NCBI GenBank assembly: GCA_016865855.1
Contig: VGNX01000002.1
Span: forward strand, 62,001-126,000
DNA length: 64,000 nucleotides
Reading direction: 5' to 3'
From: Chloroflexota bacterium
GTDB lineage: Bacteria > Chloroflexota > Dehalococcoidia > GIF9 > UBA5629
The first letter of the stretch is position 1; each line of letters opens with the position of its first letter. The notes below the pieces were generated by a model that did no database searches, was not told where the DNA came from, and saw only the letters and a program-made list of their open reading frames with translations. Below, in pieces: positions 9,050-17,342 of this stretch. Position numbers and translations under genes: made by a program.

Positions 9050-10024
9050 ATGACTGACATAAAGATAAACATAGACCTGCTGAAAGAATTTGAGAGGGGA
9101 CTTGACCCAAGTCATCCTGAGGCAAGCAAAATCCCGGCAAAAGTTCTAGGATATGGGGAGATGAGCACTGTCTTCGAGATAAAAGATGAATCACGGAAGA
9201 ACCTGGCCTATAAACGCATACCCATCTTTAAATACCAGAAAGAACTCGGCCACTATGAAGATATATATTACAAATACAACCGCACCCTGAAAGACGTGAT
9301 AGGAATCAATGTGCCACCCTGGGGTTTTACCTCTTTTCCCTGCGAGCAAGGATACATCGTTGGCTATGATGTTCAAGAAAAACTACCTCCAGAATCATTT
9401 GGCAACAAGGCTATACATACCCTCAACGACGACGATATAGTGACTCTGTTCCGCTTAATCCTGAGACAGCTAAGAAAGGTCTGGGATTTCAACAAAGAAA
9501 AAACCTCGCTTGAAATCGGCATCGATGGGCAGATATCCAACTGGGTAATAAAGGATTTCGACACCAACAACCCACATATAGGCCCAGAGACACAGCTTTA
9601 CTATGTTGACACCAGCACCCCTTTCATTCGGAAACATGGGGTGGAGCAGCTTGACCCGGAATTATTCCTGCGCAGCGCACCCTCCTTCCTCCTCTGGCTC
9701 ATCCGCTGGCTGTTCCTCGAAGACGTAATGACCCGCTACTATGATTTTCACCTGGTCGTGGTAGACTTTATCGCCAATTTTTACAAAGAACAGCGACCCG
9801 AGCTCATCCCCAGACTCGTTGAGGTTGCCAATGGCGTCTTCACCACTGAGGCAAACCACCTAAACATAGCTCCTGTTAGCATTAAGGAGGTACACTCGTA
9901 TTACAAAGAAGATGCTTTGATATGGACTATCTTCCTGGCGATGAGAAGGCTTGACCGCTTTATACACAAATGGATTCTACGCAAACCATATATCTATATT
10001 TTGCCCGGAAAGATAAAGAGGTGA
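9050..10024 (+). CDS. DUF6206-like protein, possible divergent protein-kinase fold
   Basis: The protein has about 324 residues. The N-terminal part reads like a degenerate kinase small lobe: LGYGEMSTVFEI resembles a glycine-rich loop and LAYKRIPIF carries a lysine where the ATP-anchoring lysine would be. Later, QISNWVIKDF and LYYVDTSTPF could correspond to the catalytic and metal-binding loops. The C-terminal third is rich in Trp and Leu with a hydrophobic SFLLWLIRWLFL stretch. I recall similar proteins as DUF6206, but this assignment is from memory. An in-frame TTG lies at 9035, but ATG 9050 follows AGGAG at 9041-9045. The function is unknown. Confidence 0.65.
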   Translation: MTDIKINIDLLKEFERGLDPSHPEASKIPAKVLGYGEMSTVFEIKDESRKNLAYKRIPIFKYQKELGHYEDIYYKYNRTLKDVIGINVPPWGFTSFPCEQGYIVGYDVQEKLPPESFGNKAIHTLNDDDIVTLFRLILRQLRKVWDFNKEKTSLEIGIDGQISNWVIKDFDTNNPHIGPETQLYYVDTSTPFIRKHGVEQLDPELFLRSAPSFLLWLIRWLFLEDVMTRYYDFHLVVVDFIANFYKEQRPELIPRLVEVANGVFTTEANHLNIAPVSIKEVHSYYKEDALIWTIFLAMRRLDRFIHKWILRKPYIYILPGKIKR

Positions 10025-10053
10025 TAATGATATTTATCAACGCTACTTCTCAA

Positions 10054-10326
10054 TGTAGCCGCGACCCTTTAGGGTCGCTTTCCCGTAGCGAGGCTAAAAC
10101 CCCGCAACTACATCAATAAACAAGGAGGGTGTTTATTAACTCCGACTGTCATTGCGAACCCTTCGCCCCTTGTCATTGCGAGCCGAAGGCGTGGCAATCT
10201 CAATCTCACTGTCCCCCCACTACCGAGATCGCCACGGGGCTGACGCCCCTCGCGATGACAGAAAAGAAGCAGGGATTGCGGAGCTTGTTTCGAGCATAAG
10301 CGAGGAATCTCGCTTCTCACAATGAC
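10054..10326. repeat. Repeat block: family A copy 3 followed by GTCATTGCGAG-type repeats
   Basis: The 10025-10407 gap has no gene. It begins with a family A element at 10054-10113: an intact GCGACCCT/AGGGTCGC hairpin and a decayed second hairpin. From 10147 come several GTCATTGCGA elements in both orientations (for example CGCGATGACAG near 10250 and CTCACAATGACGAA at 10326). A small open frame on the minus strand is an artefact of the repeats. Confidence 0.78.
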
Positions 10327-10352
10327 GAATTAAGGTTGTTAAACAATCTCAA

Positions 10353-10381
10353 TTGATTCTGAAACAACCAGGCAATATAAT
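10353..10381 (+). promoter_or_regulatory. Probable metK promoter
   Basis: A TTGATT -35 at 10353-10358 is followed by a 17-nt spacer and a perfect TATAAT -10 at 10376-10381. The start point would lie near 10388, leaving only about 20 nt before the metK ATG with an AAAAGGAGAT ribosome site. There is no room for a SAM riboswitch, and none is seen. Confidence 0.68.
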
Positions 10382-10407
10382 AGAGAACCTTTTAAAAGGA
10401 GATAAAA

Positions 10408-11619
10408 ATGCCAAGCAGCTTTAAAGACACTTCCTCATACTTTTTTGCCTCGGAGTCGGTCACTGAGGGGCATCCTGACAAGCTCTGTGACCAGGTCTCC
10501 GATGCCGTCCTTGATGCCATATTAGAGCAGGACCCTTTTGCCAGAGTTGCCTGCGAGGTTGCCGTGACCATTGGACTGGTAATAGTTTTAGGTGAGGTTA
10601 CCACCAAGTGCTACGTAGAAGTACCCGAAATTGTACGCCAAGTGATCAAAGACGCTGGCTACATCAAGCCAGAGTACAGTTTTGACTACCAGAGCTTGGG
10701 CACCCTGGTATCCATAAAACAACAATCAGCCGATATCTCCGCTGGAGTCAGCCAGGCAATAGAAGTGAGAGAGAAGGCCAAAGACACTGACGACCTGGAC
10801 AAAACCGGTGCCGGTGACCAGGGGATGATGTTCGGTTTTGCCTGCACCGAGACGCCTGAACTTATGCCGCTGCCCATCGCGCTGGCCAATAAGCTGTGCC
10901 GATGTCTGGCACAGGTAAGGAAGGAGGGAATTCTGCCTTATCTTCGGCCTGATGGCAAGTCTCAGGTAACTGTAGAGTACGACCATGGCCGCCCTAAAAG
11001 AATAGATTCGGTAGTTATCGGTGCTCACCACGACCCCGATGTAGATAACAATACTATCAGGCGAGACATAATAGAAAAGGTAATAAAAGCTGTTATTCCA
11101 GCTAACCTGCTGGATGATAAAACTAGATATTACGTTAACAGTGCCGGGCGCTTTGTTATCGGTGGGCCGGTATCCGACACCGGTTTCACCGGCCGTAAGA
11201 TCCTGGTCGATACCTATGGTGGTGCCTGCCGCCATGGGGGGGGCTGTTTTTCTGGCAAAGACCCAACCAAAGTTGACCGCTCCGCCAGCTACATGGCCCG
11301 ATACGCTGCCAAGAATCTGGTAGCTGCCGGCCTTGCCGACCGCCTTGAGGTTCAGGTCGCCTATGCCATCGGCGTTGCCCGTCCTCTGTCGCTATCTGTC
11401 GAGACCTTCGGCACAGGTAAGGTGCCTGACAAGGTTATCCTCGAACTCATCAAGAAGCACTTCGATTTCCGACCTGAAGCCATCATTAGATATCTCGACC
11501 TGCGCCGTCCCATTTATAGGCAGACGGCTACTTACGGGCACTTCGGCAGAGATGACCTCGACCTGCCCTGGGAGAATACAGACAAGGCCGATATCATAAG
11601 AGCCGAGGCGGGAATATAG
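10408..11619 (+). CDS. metK: S-adenosylmethionine synthetase
   Basis: The 403-residue protein makes SAM from methionine and ATP in the cytoplasm. The ATP-binding [21 protein letters not shown] is at residues 17-37. [18 protein letters not shown] and the C-terminal [18 protein letters not shown] loop are all present. A run of eight G (11234-11241) lies in the glycine-rich part but the frame is intact. It has its own promoter, and the phosphomannomutase gene follows after 16 nt. Confidence 0.96.
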   Translation: MPSSFKDTSSYFFASESVTEGHPDKLCDQVSDAVLDAILEQDPFARVACEVAVTIGLVIVLGEVTTKCYVEVPEIVRQVIKDAGYIKPEYSFDYQSLGTLVSIKQQSADISAGVSQAIEVREKAKDTDDLDKTGAGDQGMMFGFACTETPELMPLPIALANKLCRCLAQVRKEGILPYLRPDGKSQVTVEYDHGRPKRIDSVVIGAHHDPDVDNNTIRRDIIEKVIKAVIPANLLDDKTRYYVNSAGRFVIGGPVSDTGFTGRKILVDTYGGACRHGGGCFSGKDPTKVDRSASYMARYAAKNLVAAGLADRLEVQVAYAIGVARPLSLSVETFGTGKVPDKVILELIKKHFDFRPEAIIRYLDLRRPIYRQTATYGHFGRDDLDLPWENTDKADIIRAEAGI

Positions 11620-11635
11620 ATTAGAAAGTGAGCAC

Positions 11636-13060
11636 ATGGATAAAACTATCAAATTTGGCACTGATGGCTGGCGAGCCGTTATCGCCGAGGATTTTACTTT
11701 CGACAATGTCCGGGCTTGTGCCCAGGGAGTAGCCAACTATCTGAACCAGGCCAGGCTAGCTAAACAGGGGCTTGTTATCGGCTATGACACCCGTTTTGCT
11801 TCCGAAGATTTTGCCGCTGCCGCTGCCGAGGTAATTGCTGGCAATAAAATTAAGGTAAACCTCTGCTCCAAAGCAACGCCGACCCCGGTAATAAGCTACG
11901 CCGTCACCGCCACTGAGTCAGCCGGGGCCATAATCATCACCGCCAGCCACAACCCGGCCCGCTGGAACGGCTTCAAATACAAAGATAGCACCGGCGCCAG
12001 CTCCTCCACAGAGCTAGCCGCACAAATAGAAAAGAATGCCAATGAGGTGCTATCCACAGGCGGTGTGAAGCGGCTTCCCCTGGCTGACGGCCTGAACAGC
12101 GGACTGATAGCCTACTTAGACCCGGATCCGGTTTACTTCAAGCAGCTAGAGCGACTTGTTGACCTGGAAGCCATTCGCCACAGCCATTTAAAGGTTATCG
12201 TCGACTCTATGTATGGGGCCGGCATAGGCTATTTCAGGGAGCTCCTCGAAGGCGGTGAAATAGAAGTCATAGAGATTAACGGTAAGCGCAATCCCTCGTT
12301 CCCCGGAATTCAACCTGAGCCAATCGCCAAGAACCTGACCAAACTTTCAAACACGGTCAAAGAACAGAAGGCAGATGTTGGGCTGGCAAACGATGGCGAT
12401 GCCGACCGAATCGGCATCGTCGATGAAAAAGGAAACTTCCTCAACCAGCATCAGGTATTCGCTCTGCTTGCCCTCTACTTTCTCGAAGTCCGCGGTGAGC
12501 GAGGCGCCATAGTCGAGACCGTGACCGATTCCAGAATGCTACACATCCTGGGAAAGCTCTTCAATGTACCCGTCTATGAGACACTGGTAGGCTTCAAATA
12601 TGTAGCCCCGCTGATGATAGAGAAAGATGCCCTCATCGGCGGTGAGGAGAGCGGCGGCTATGGCTTCCGGGGTCATGTCCCTGAGCGCGATGGCATCCTC
12701 GCCGGCCTGTATTTCCTCGACTTCATAATAAAAACGGGCAAGACCCCTTCACAGCTATTAGACTATTTATTCAGCAAGGTGGGGCCGCACTATTATGACC
12801 GCCTTGATTTTCACGTCTCACCGGGCGACCATAAGAAATTGACCGAGAAGCTTACGCAGCGCTCTATCGATTCTATCGCCGGCACAAAGGTAGCCAGGCT
12901 GGATACCACCGACGGTTATAAATACTGCCTGGCTGATGATTCCTGGCTGCTCATCCGCTTCTCCGGCACCGAGCCGCTCGTCCGCATCTATGCCGAAGGT
13001 CACAGCCCGGAGCAAGTCCAGAAACTGCTGGAAAGCGGCAGAAAGTTGCTAGGTCTTTAA
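11636..13060 (+). CDS. Phosphoglucomutase/phosphomannomutase
   Basis: The 474-residue alpha-D-phosphohexomutase interconverts hexose 1- and 6-phosphates. The four family motifs are present in order: the phosphoserine loop TASHNP with Ser104, the metal loop DGDADR at about 258, the sugar-binding GEESGGYG at about 340, and the phosphate-binding RFSGTEP near 441. The isomerase gene starts only 3 nt after its stop. Together the pair converts fructose-6-P, glucose-6-P and mannose phosphates for glycan precursors. Whether it prefers glucose or mannose cannot be told from the sequence. Confidence 0.92.
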   Translation: MDKTIKFGTDGWRAVIAEDFTFDNVRACAQGVANYLNQARLAKQGLVIGYDTRFASEDFAAAAAEVIAGNKIKVNLCSKATPTPVISYAVTATESAGAIIITASHNPARWNGFKYKDSTGASSSTELAAQIEKNANEVLSTGGVKRLPLADGLNSGLIAYLDPDPVYFKQLERLVDLEAIRHSHLKVIVDSMYGAGIGYFRELLEGGEIEVIEINGKRNPSFPGIQPEPIAKNLTKLSNTVKEQKADVGLANDGDADRIGIVDEKGNFLNQHQVFALLALYFLEVRGERGAIVETVTDSRMLHILGKLFNVPVYETLVGFKYVAPLMIEKDALIGGEESGGYGFRGHVPERDGILAGLYFLDFIIKTGKTPSQLLDYLFSKVGPHYYDRLDFHVSPGDHKKLTEKLTQRSIDSIAGTKVARLDTTDGYKYCLADDSWLLIRFSGTEPLVRIYAEGHSPEQVQKLLESGRKLLGL

Positions 13061-13063
13061 AGT

Positions 13064-14128
13064 ATGGTCAATCTAGATGACTTAGGTGTATACAGGCGTC
13101 TTGACCCAGCAAATATGCTGGAACACCTTCACGGCTTGCCTCAGCAATGCCGCGCCGCCTGGCACAAGGCTAAAGACTTTGAGCTACCCAGAGATTACGC
13201 CAGCATTGACAAAGTGGTCATTTTAGGTATGGGCGGCTCAGCTATAGGCGGCGGTTTGCTCCGCAATTTTGTTTCACGACTAACCAAGCCCATCGTCTTC
13301 GTCACTCGGGACTATGACCTGCCAGCCTTCGTTAATGAAAGGACACTAGTTATCGCCTCGAGCTATTCAGGAAATACCGAGGAAACGCTTTCCGCCTTCT
13401 CTCAGGCTCTGGAAGGGAAGTGCAAAAAGCTGGCCATGACCACCGGCGGCAAGCTGAAGGCCCTGGCCCAAAACACCAAAGTGCCAGTTTTCGTTATAGA
13501 CCATGCTTACCAGCCCCGAGCTGCCATAGGATACAGTTTCATGCCTCTGATAGCCTTCCTTCAAAAACTGGGTTTTCTCAAAGACAAAATGGCTGAGGTC
13601 GAGGCGATGATTCAAGACCTTGAGAAGCTGCTGGGAGAGCTGAAGGAGACCATGCCCACAAGCTCAAATCCAGCCAAGCAACTGGCAACCAAGCTGCAGG
13701 GCAAAATAGCCGTGATTTACGGCGCTGGCATTCTCTCTGCGGTCGCCCGCCGCTGGAAGACCCAGATTAACGAGAACAGCAAGTCCTGGGCTTTCCACGA
13801 GACTTTCCCCGAGCTCAACCACAACGCCGTCGTCGGCTACCAGTTCCCCGCAGAATTAGCCTCCAAGTTATATGTAGTCTTGCTCCGCTGCCCTTCTCTC
13901 CACCCCCGAACCTTGATTCGCTACCAGGTAACCTGTGAGCTTCTGGGGCAGAACAGCATCAGCCACCAGCTCATAGACAGCCAGGGCGAAAGCGGACTGA
14001 GCCAGATGATGAGCCTGATCTACCTCGGCGATTGGGTTAGCTATTATCTGGCAATCCTCTACCAGACAGACCCCACGCCGGTGAAAGTCATTGACTACCT
14101 GAAAAAGCGGCTGAGTGAAGCGAAGTAG
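13064..14128 (+). CDS. Bifunctional phosphoglucose/phosphomannose isomerase
   Basis: The 354-residue protein is the short, SIS-domain type of isomerase first known from crenarchaea. It has GMGGSAIGGGLLRN at about 55-68 and the sugar-phosphate-binding SSYSGNTEETL near 103-113. A conserved HETFPELNHN is present in the second SIS domain. It acts on both glucose-6-P and mannose-6-P in known members. It starts 3 nt after the phosphohexomutase gene, so the two are coupled. Confidence 0.9.
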   Translation: MVNLDDLGVYRRLDPANMLEHLHGLPQQCRAAWHKAKDFELPRDYASIDKVVILGMGGSAIGGGLLRNFVSRLTKPIVFVTRDYDLPAFVNERTLVIASSYSGNTEETLSAFSQALEGKCKKLAMTTGGKLKALAQNTKVPVFVIDHAYQPRAAIGYSFMPLIAFLQKLGFLKDKMAEVEAMIQDLEKLLGELKETMPTSSNPAKQLATKLQGKIAVIYGAGILSAVARRWKTQINENSKSWAFHETFPELNHNAVVGYQFPAELASKLYVVLLRCPSLHPRTLIRYQVTCELLGQNSISHQLIDSQGESGLSQMMSLIYLGDWVSYYLAILYQTDPTPVKVIDYLKKRLSEAK

Positions 14129-14166
14129 GGTTCGAATTATACTAAGTCGAGGTTACATCAGCATCC

Positions 14167-14781
14167 ATGGAATCTGTATCCATCCGCCATGCCCTGAGTA
14201 GAGGCGCCTTCCATGCCGTTCTTGGGGCAACGTTTGCCACTGCCCTGCTCCTCTGGCCACGACTTTTGGTACTGGCAGCTTTAGCTACAGCCACTGTCGG
14301 TTTCTTAATCTTTGAAGCCGCAAGGTTACGTGTACCATCTTTAAGACGTTGGTTTTCCGCCTTGTTTGCCCCGCTTCTGCGCAAGGAAGAGGAGGATAAA
14401 CTCACCGGAAGCAGCTATTTTCTAATCGGCTGTTTACTCACCGCCGTAACATTTCCAAAAGATATCGCATGTTTAGCCATCCTGTTTTTATCCTTCGGTG
14501 ACCCCACTGCCACGGTAGTCGGTATATGGAAGGGGCGGAAAAAGCTCTGGGGCAGAAGCGTAGAGGGAGACATAGCCTGTCTTATCGCCTGTATCCTCGT
14601 CGGAACTCTGGTCGCTATAATTCTGGAGAACCCAACACTAATAGTCGCCATCGTTGGGGCGATCTTCGCCACCCTGTTTCAAGCATTACCACTGCGGCTA
14701 AACGATAACTTGACCATCCCACTGGGCAGCGCCACAGCTATGATGCTTGCCAGCACTCTGCAATCTTGCCTTTACCATTAA
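14167..14781 (+). CDS. CTP-dependent diacylglycerol/polyprenol kinase-like membrane protein
   Basis: The 204-residue integral membrane protein has about six hydrophobic segments. It carries the signature of the dolichol/phytol/diacylglycerol (CTP) kinase family: FGDPTATVVGIWKGRKKLWGRSVEG, followed by RLNDNLTIPLGSA. These residues bind the CTP and lipid alcohol substrates. Phosphorylation of a lipid alcohol or diacylglycerol at the membrane is the likely reaction; the substrate is unknown. It lies 38 nt after the isomerase gene on the same strand. Confidence 0.78.
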   Translation: MESVSIRHALSRGAFHAVLGATFATALLLWPRLLVLAALATATVGFLIFEAARLRVPSLRRWFSALFAPLLRKEEEDKLTGSSYFLIGCLLTAVTFPKDIACLAILFLSFGDPTATVVGIWKGRKKLWGRSVEGDIACLIACILVGTLVAIILENPTLIVAIVGAIFATLFQALPLRLNDNLTIPLGSATAMMLASTLQSCLYH

Positions 14782-14878
14782 AACTCAGGATAATTAGCCT
14801 GCGCTACCCAAAAACGCAGTGAGACATTCCAGATTTATTCATAATGACGGTTTTTTCATAAACACGGAGGTGAATCGA

Positions 14879-16648
14879 ATGAGAAGTCTAGTAATCGGTT
14901 TTAGAGCAGCGCTTCTGATTCTAGCAGCTTTCTTTTTGTTGGGAGCGAATATTAGTTGTGGTGCTCCAAGGCAAGAAAAGGCGGTCACGACCCCCGAAGT
15001 TCTCAGTAAACACTGTGAGGAAGCTATCGGCGAGCCGCGGGTTGAGCAGATTTCCGAGCATGTCTGGGTCGCCCTGGGTTACGACCAAGCGAATACCGCC
15101 TTGATACACACTGAAGACGGTAATGTAATAGTGGATGTTTCTATGAGCCCGGTAGCAGCCAGGGCGGTTAAGCAAGCGCTACTAGAAAAAGCTCCCTGTG
15201 GCCCGATTAAGGCGATTATCTACACGCACAGCCATATTGACCACGTAGGCGGTGCCTCGGTCTGGGCGGAGGAAAAGAACACGCAAATATGGGCGACGGA
15301 TGCCTTCATCGAGCACTTCTTCAAGCAATATGGATTGTTCATAAAGGCAGAAACCACACGCGGAGTGCGCCAATTCGGATTCAATGTACCACAGGAAGAG
15401 TTGCCCTGCTGTGCCATCGGTGCACGCACTTATTATCAAGCCTCATTTGAAAGCGGAGTTCTAATGCCCACACATACTTTCTCCGGATCCAAGACCCTTG
15501 AAATCGGTGGCCTGCAAATTGAAATGCGCGAGGGCTACGGCGAAACGCATGACCAGCTTTTTGTGTGGATACCTGAAGACAAGACCTTAATCCCGGCCGA
15601 TAATTTCTACTGGGCATTCCCCAATCTCTACACCATCCGTGGAACCAGCCCCAGGCCTGTTGACGAATGGATTAAGAGCCTGGATGAAATGCGGCGGTTG
15701 GAACCAGAACACCTGGTCCCTATGCACACAAAACCGATTCACGGCAAAGAGGAAATCGCCGAAGCTTTGACTAATTACCGTGACGCCATCCAATGGGTTC
15801 GAGACGAGGTGGTTAGAAGGGCGAATAGAGGAGAGGACATTGACACTATAGCCGAAAGCATAAAGCTTCCTACCCACCTGGCTGAGAAACCTTACTTGCG
15901 CGAACTATATGGGCAGGTGGACTGGTCCGCCCGCGGCATCTACACCAATTCGCTCGGATGGTTCGACGGCAGGCCGGATAAGCTTTACCCACTTCCTCAT
16001 AACGAGGTGGCCAAGCGGGAAGTAATGCTTATGGGTGGGCCGGAAAAAGTGCTGGAGCTGGCCGACCAGGCTTCACAAACAGACGACGCACGCTGGGCCA
16101 TACATTTGTTAGCAAAACTTCAAGACAGCGGTCTGGCAAGCGATGAGCTGGCTAAATTACTGTCTGAGAAGCTGGTGGAAAGTTATAGGGCATTGGCACA
16201 AACAATCAGTAACACTAACGGCCGGGCTTACCTGCTGGAATCGGCACTAGAACTCAGCCAAGACATGCCTGAACCCCAAAGTCCTAAAATCAGTGAGAAG
16301 ATGGCCTCAAGTATTCCGCTGGAAACAATATTTTCACACATGGCAGTCCGCCTGAATCCCGAAAAATCCAGCAACATTCATGAATCCGTGCACTTTGTCT
16401 TCCCCGATGAAAACAAACGGTTCGTAGTTACGGTGCGAAACGGAATTGCCGAAATAGTTGAAGGTGAACCGCTACCGGGCACGCCTGAGCCGGTAGCTAT
16501 AATCTCCGCCGATTCTCAAACTTATCGCATGGTGGCCATGGACATGTCAAGCCCCGTATCTGCATACGCATCAGGCAAGATAACAATTGAAGGTAGCTGG
16601 CCGGGATTCTTGAAGTTTATGAGTCGCTTTCAAACCGCAGGGGACTAA
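14879..16648 (+). CDS. Alkylsulfatase-type metallo-beta-lactamase-fold hydrolase, exported
   Basis: The 589-residue protein starts with a signal peptide of about 26 residues. A cysteine at 27 (ANISC) makes a lipoprotein anchor possible but not certain. The catalytic domain has the two-zinc motif THSHIDH at residues 116-122, ETHDQLFVWIP and DNFYWAFPNLYTIRG. A helical dimerisation domain follows (EVMLMGGPEKVLELADQA), and the last 120 residues form an SCP2-like lipid-binding domain. This is the SdsA1/BDS1 architecture, which frees sulfate from alkyl sulfates. The start was moved to ATG 14879 because of GGAGG at 14866-14870; an upstream in-frame start exists at 14819. It is the last gene before the sulfur/selenium cluster. 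Confidence 0.88.
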   Translation: MRSLVIGFRAALLILAAFFLLGANISCGAPRQEKAVTTPEVLSKHCEEAIGEPRVEQISEHVWVALGYDQANTALIHTEDGNVIVDVSMSPVAARAVKQALLEKAPCGPIKAIIYTHSHIDHVGGASVWAEEKNTQIWATDAFIEHFFKQYGLFIKAETTRGVRQFGFNVPQEELPCCAIGARTYYQASFESGVLMPTHTFSGSKTLEIGGLQIEMREGYGETHDQLFVWIPEDKTLIPADNFYWAFPNLYTIRGTSPRPVDEWIKSLDEMRRLEPEHLVPMHTKPIHGKEEIAEALTNYRDAIQWVRDEVVRRANRGEDIDTIAESIKLPTHLAEKPYLRELYGQVDWSARGIYTNSLGWFDGRPDKLYPLPHNEVAKREVMLMGGPEKVLELADQASQTDDARWAIHLLAKLQDSGLASDELAKLLSEKLVESYRALAQTISNTNGRAYLLESALELSQDMPEPQSPKISEKMASSIPLETIFSHMAVRLNPEKSSNIHESVHFVFPDENKRFVVTVRNGIAEIVEGEPLPGTPEPVAIISADSQTYRMVAMDMSSPVSAYASGKITIEGSWPGFLKFMSRFQTAGD

Positions 16649-16717
16649 TAACTAAAGCGTGATACCTCCACTCAACACTCTGTAAAATATTACAACAGCC
16701 ATGAAAGGAGGCTCTGT

Positions 16718-17053
16718 ATGAGACCTAAGATATTTCTTGTCCAATCCGAAGGGTTAGGGAGGGGGGACGAGCAGCTAGGCTCGATGCTGATGGCTAATTT
16801 TCTTCGGCTACTGGGCGAAAGCCAGGACAAGCCAGGCAGCCTGATATTCTGGAATGCCGGAGTACGCCTGCTGTGTGAAGGCTCCCCAGTTTTGAACCGT
16901 TTGAAACAGCTTGAAGAACAGGGTGTGGAGCTTCTGGCCTGTTCCACCTGTCTTGAACACTTCGATTTGATGGACAAGCTGGCAATCGGCAAGCCAACAA
17001 CGATGGCAACGTCTATCCAGTCTATGCTCAATTGTGACGTAGTAAGCCTGTGA
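16718..17053 (+). CDS. yedF: YedF-like DsrE-family protein (selenium/sulfur metabolism)
   Basis: The 111-residue protein matches the C-terminal DsrE-fold domain of YedF. Typical segments are FLVQSEGLGRGDEQLGSMLM, FWNAGVRLLCEGSPVL and the cysteine-bearing ELLACSTCLEHF (Cys71 and Cys74). In full-length YedF this domain is fused to a TusA domain. Here the TusA domain is a separate gene at 18457, so the two halves are split. The ribosome site AAAGGAGG is strong. The last 28 codons recur at 20065-20148 as a gene fragment. Confidence 0.85.
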   Translation: MRPKIFLVQSEGLGRGDEQLGSMLMANFLRLLGESQDKPGSLIFWNAGVRLLCEGSPVLNRLKQLEEQGVELLACSTCLEHFDLMDKLAIGKPTTMATSIQSMLNCDVVSL

Positions 17054-17078
17054 CCCAAAGGGTAAACAGCAGCTAATG

Positions 17079-17108
17079 TTGCTCTTCATACATCGGTTTC
17101 TTTATAAT
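17079..17108 (+). promoter_or_regulatory. Promoter of the yedE operon
   Basis: A perfect TATAAT -10 lies at 17103-17108, with a weak TTGCTC -35 at 17079-17084 and an 18-nt spacer. The start would be near 17115, giving a leader of about 228 nt before yedE. A CAGTTG/CAACTG hairpin (17115-17134) would sit at the very 5' end of the RNA. Confidence 0.55.
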
Positions 17109-17157
17109 ATCTGCCAGTTGTCTTCAGCCAACTGAACGAAAGAAAGGGGGTGACGCT

Positions 17158-17184
17158 ATGGTTGTCCTGAATCGCAGAGTTTGA
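17158..17184 (+). CDS. Tiny leader ORF, 8 codons
   Basis: ATG at 17158 follows an excellent ribosome site (GAAAGGGGGTGACGCT) and reads MVVLNRRV before a TGA at 17182. The strong ribosome site in a leader that otherwise lacks genes suggests a regulatory leader peptide. The stop codon overlaps the TTG start of a second small frame (TTGA), so reinitiation is possible. Confidence 0.4.
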   Translation: MVVLNRRV

Positions 17185-17300
17185 TTCGGTATCGACATGA
17201 TGCGCGTTGTGCATCAACTGCATCGTGCTGCGTGGAAAGCCAGCAACGTCGCCCCGATTACTACGCCTCGCTAGTCATCCTCCGGGCTCCGCCGTTATGA
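17181..17300 (+). CDS. Possible second leader ORF with clustered cysteines
   Basis: Starting at TTG 17181, which overlaps the previous stop, the frame stays open for 39 codons to a TGA at 17298. It contains RYRHDARC and ASCCVES, a cluster of three cysteines. The arrangement recalls cysteine-bearing leader peptides of sulfur operons in other bacteria. No ribosome site of its own is seen, so translation would depend on coupling to the 8-codon ORF. Confidence 0.3.
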   Translation: MIRYRHDARCASTASCCVESQQRRPDYYASLVILRAPPL

Positions 17301-17321
17301 TTTCCACGTAGTGGGAAAATC
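17231..17321 (+). promoter_or_regulatory. Mutually exclusive stem-loops in the yedE leader (attenuator-like)
   Basis: The segment around TTTCCACG (17301-17308) can pair perfectly with CGTGGAAA at 17231-17238. It can also form a local hairpin GATTTCCAC/GTGGGAAAATC (17299-17321) that ends 8 nt before the yedE ribosome site AAAGGAG. Both pairings use the same bases, so only one can form at a time. Translation of the small leader ORFs would cover the upstream partner. This suggests control of yedE expression by leader translation. Confidence 0.4.
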
Positions 17322-17342
17322 TATAACGAAAGGAGCTTTTTA

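Noticed and set aside
10108..10320. A 70-codon minus-strand open frame
   Set aside because: It lies wholly within the repeat block, and parts recur in other gaps.
10025..10407. A SAM riboswitch before metK
   Set aside because: The promoter leaves only about 20 nt of leader, and the upstream palindromes belong to dispersed repeat families.
11234..11241. A frameshift at the run of eight G in metK
   Set aside because: The reading frame stays intact through the glycine-rich loop and the C-terminus is normal.
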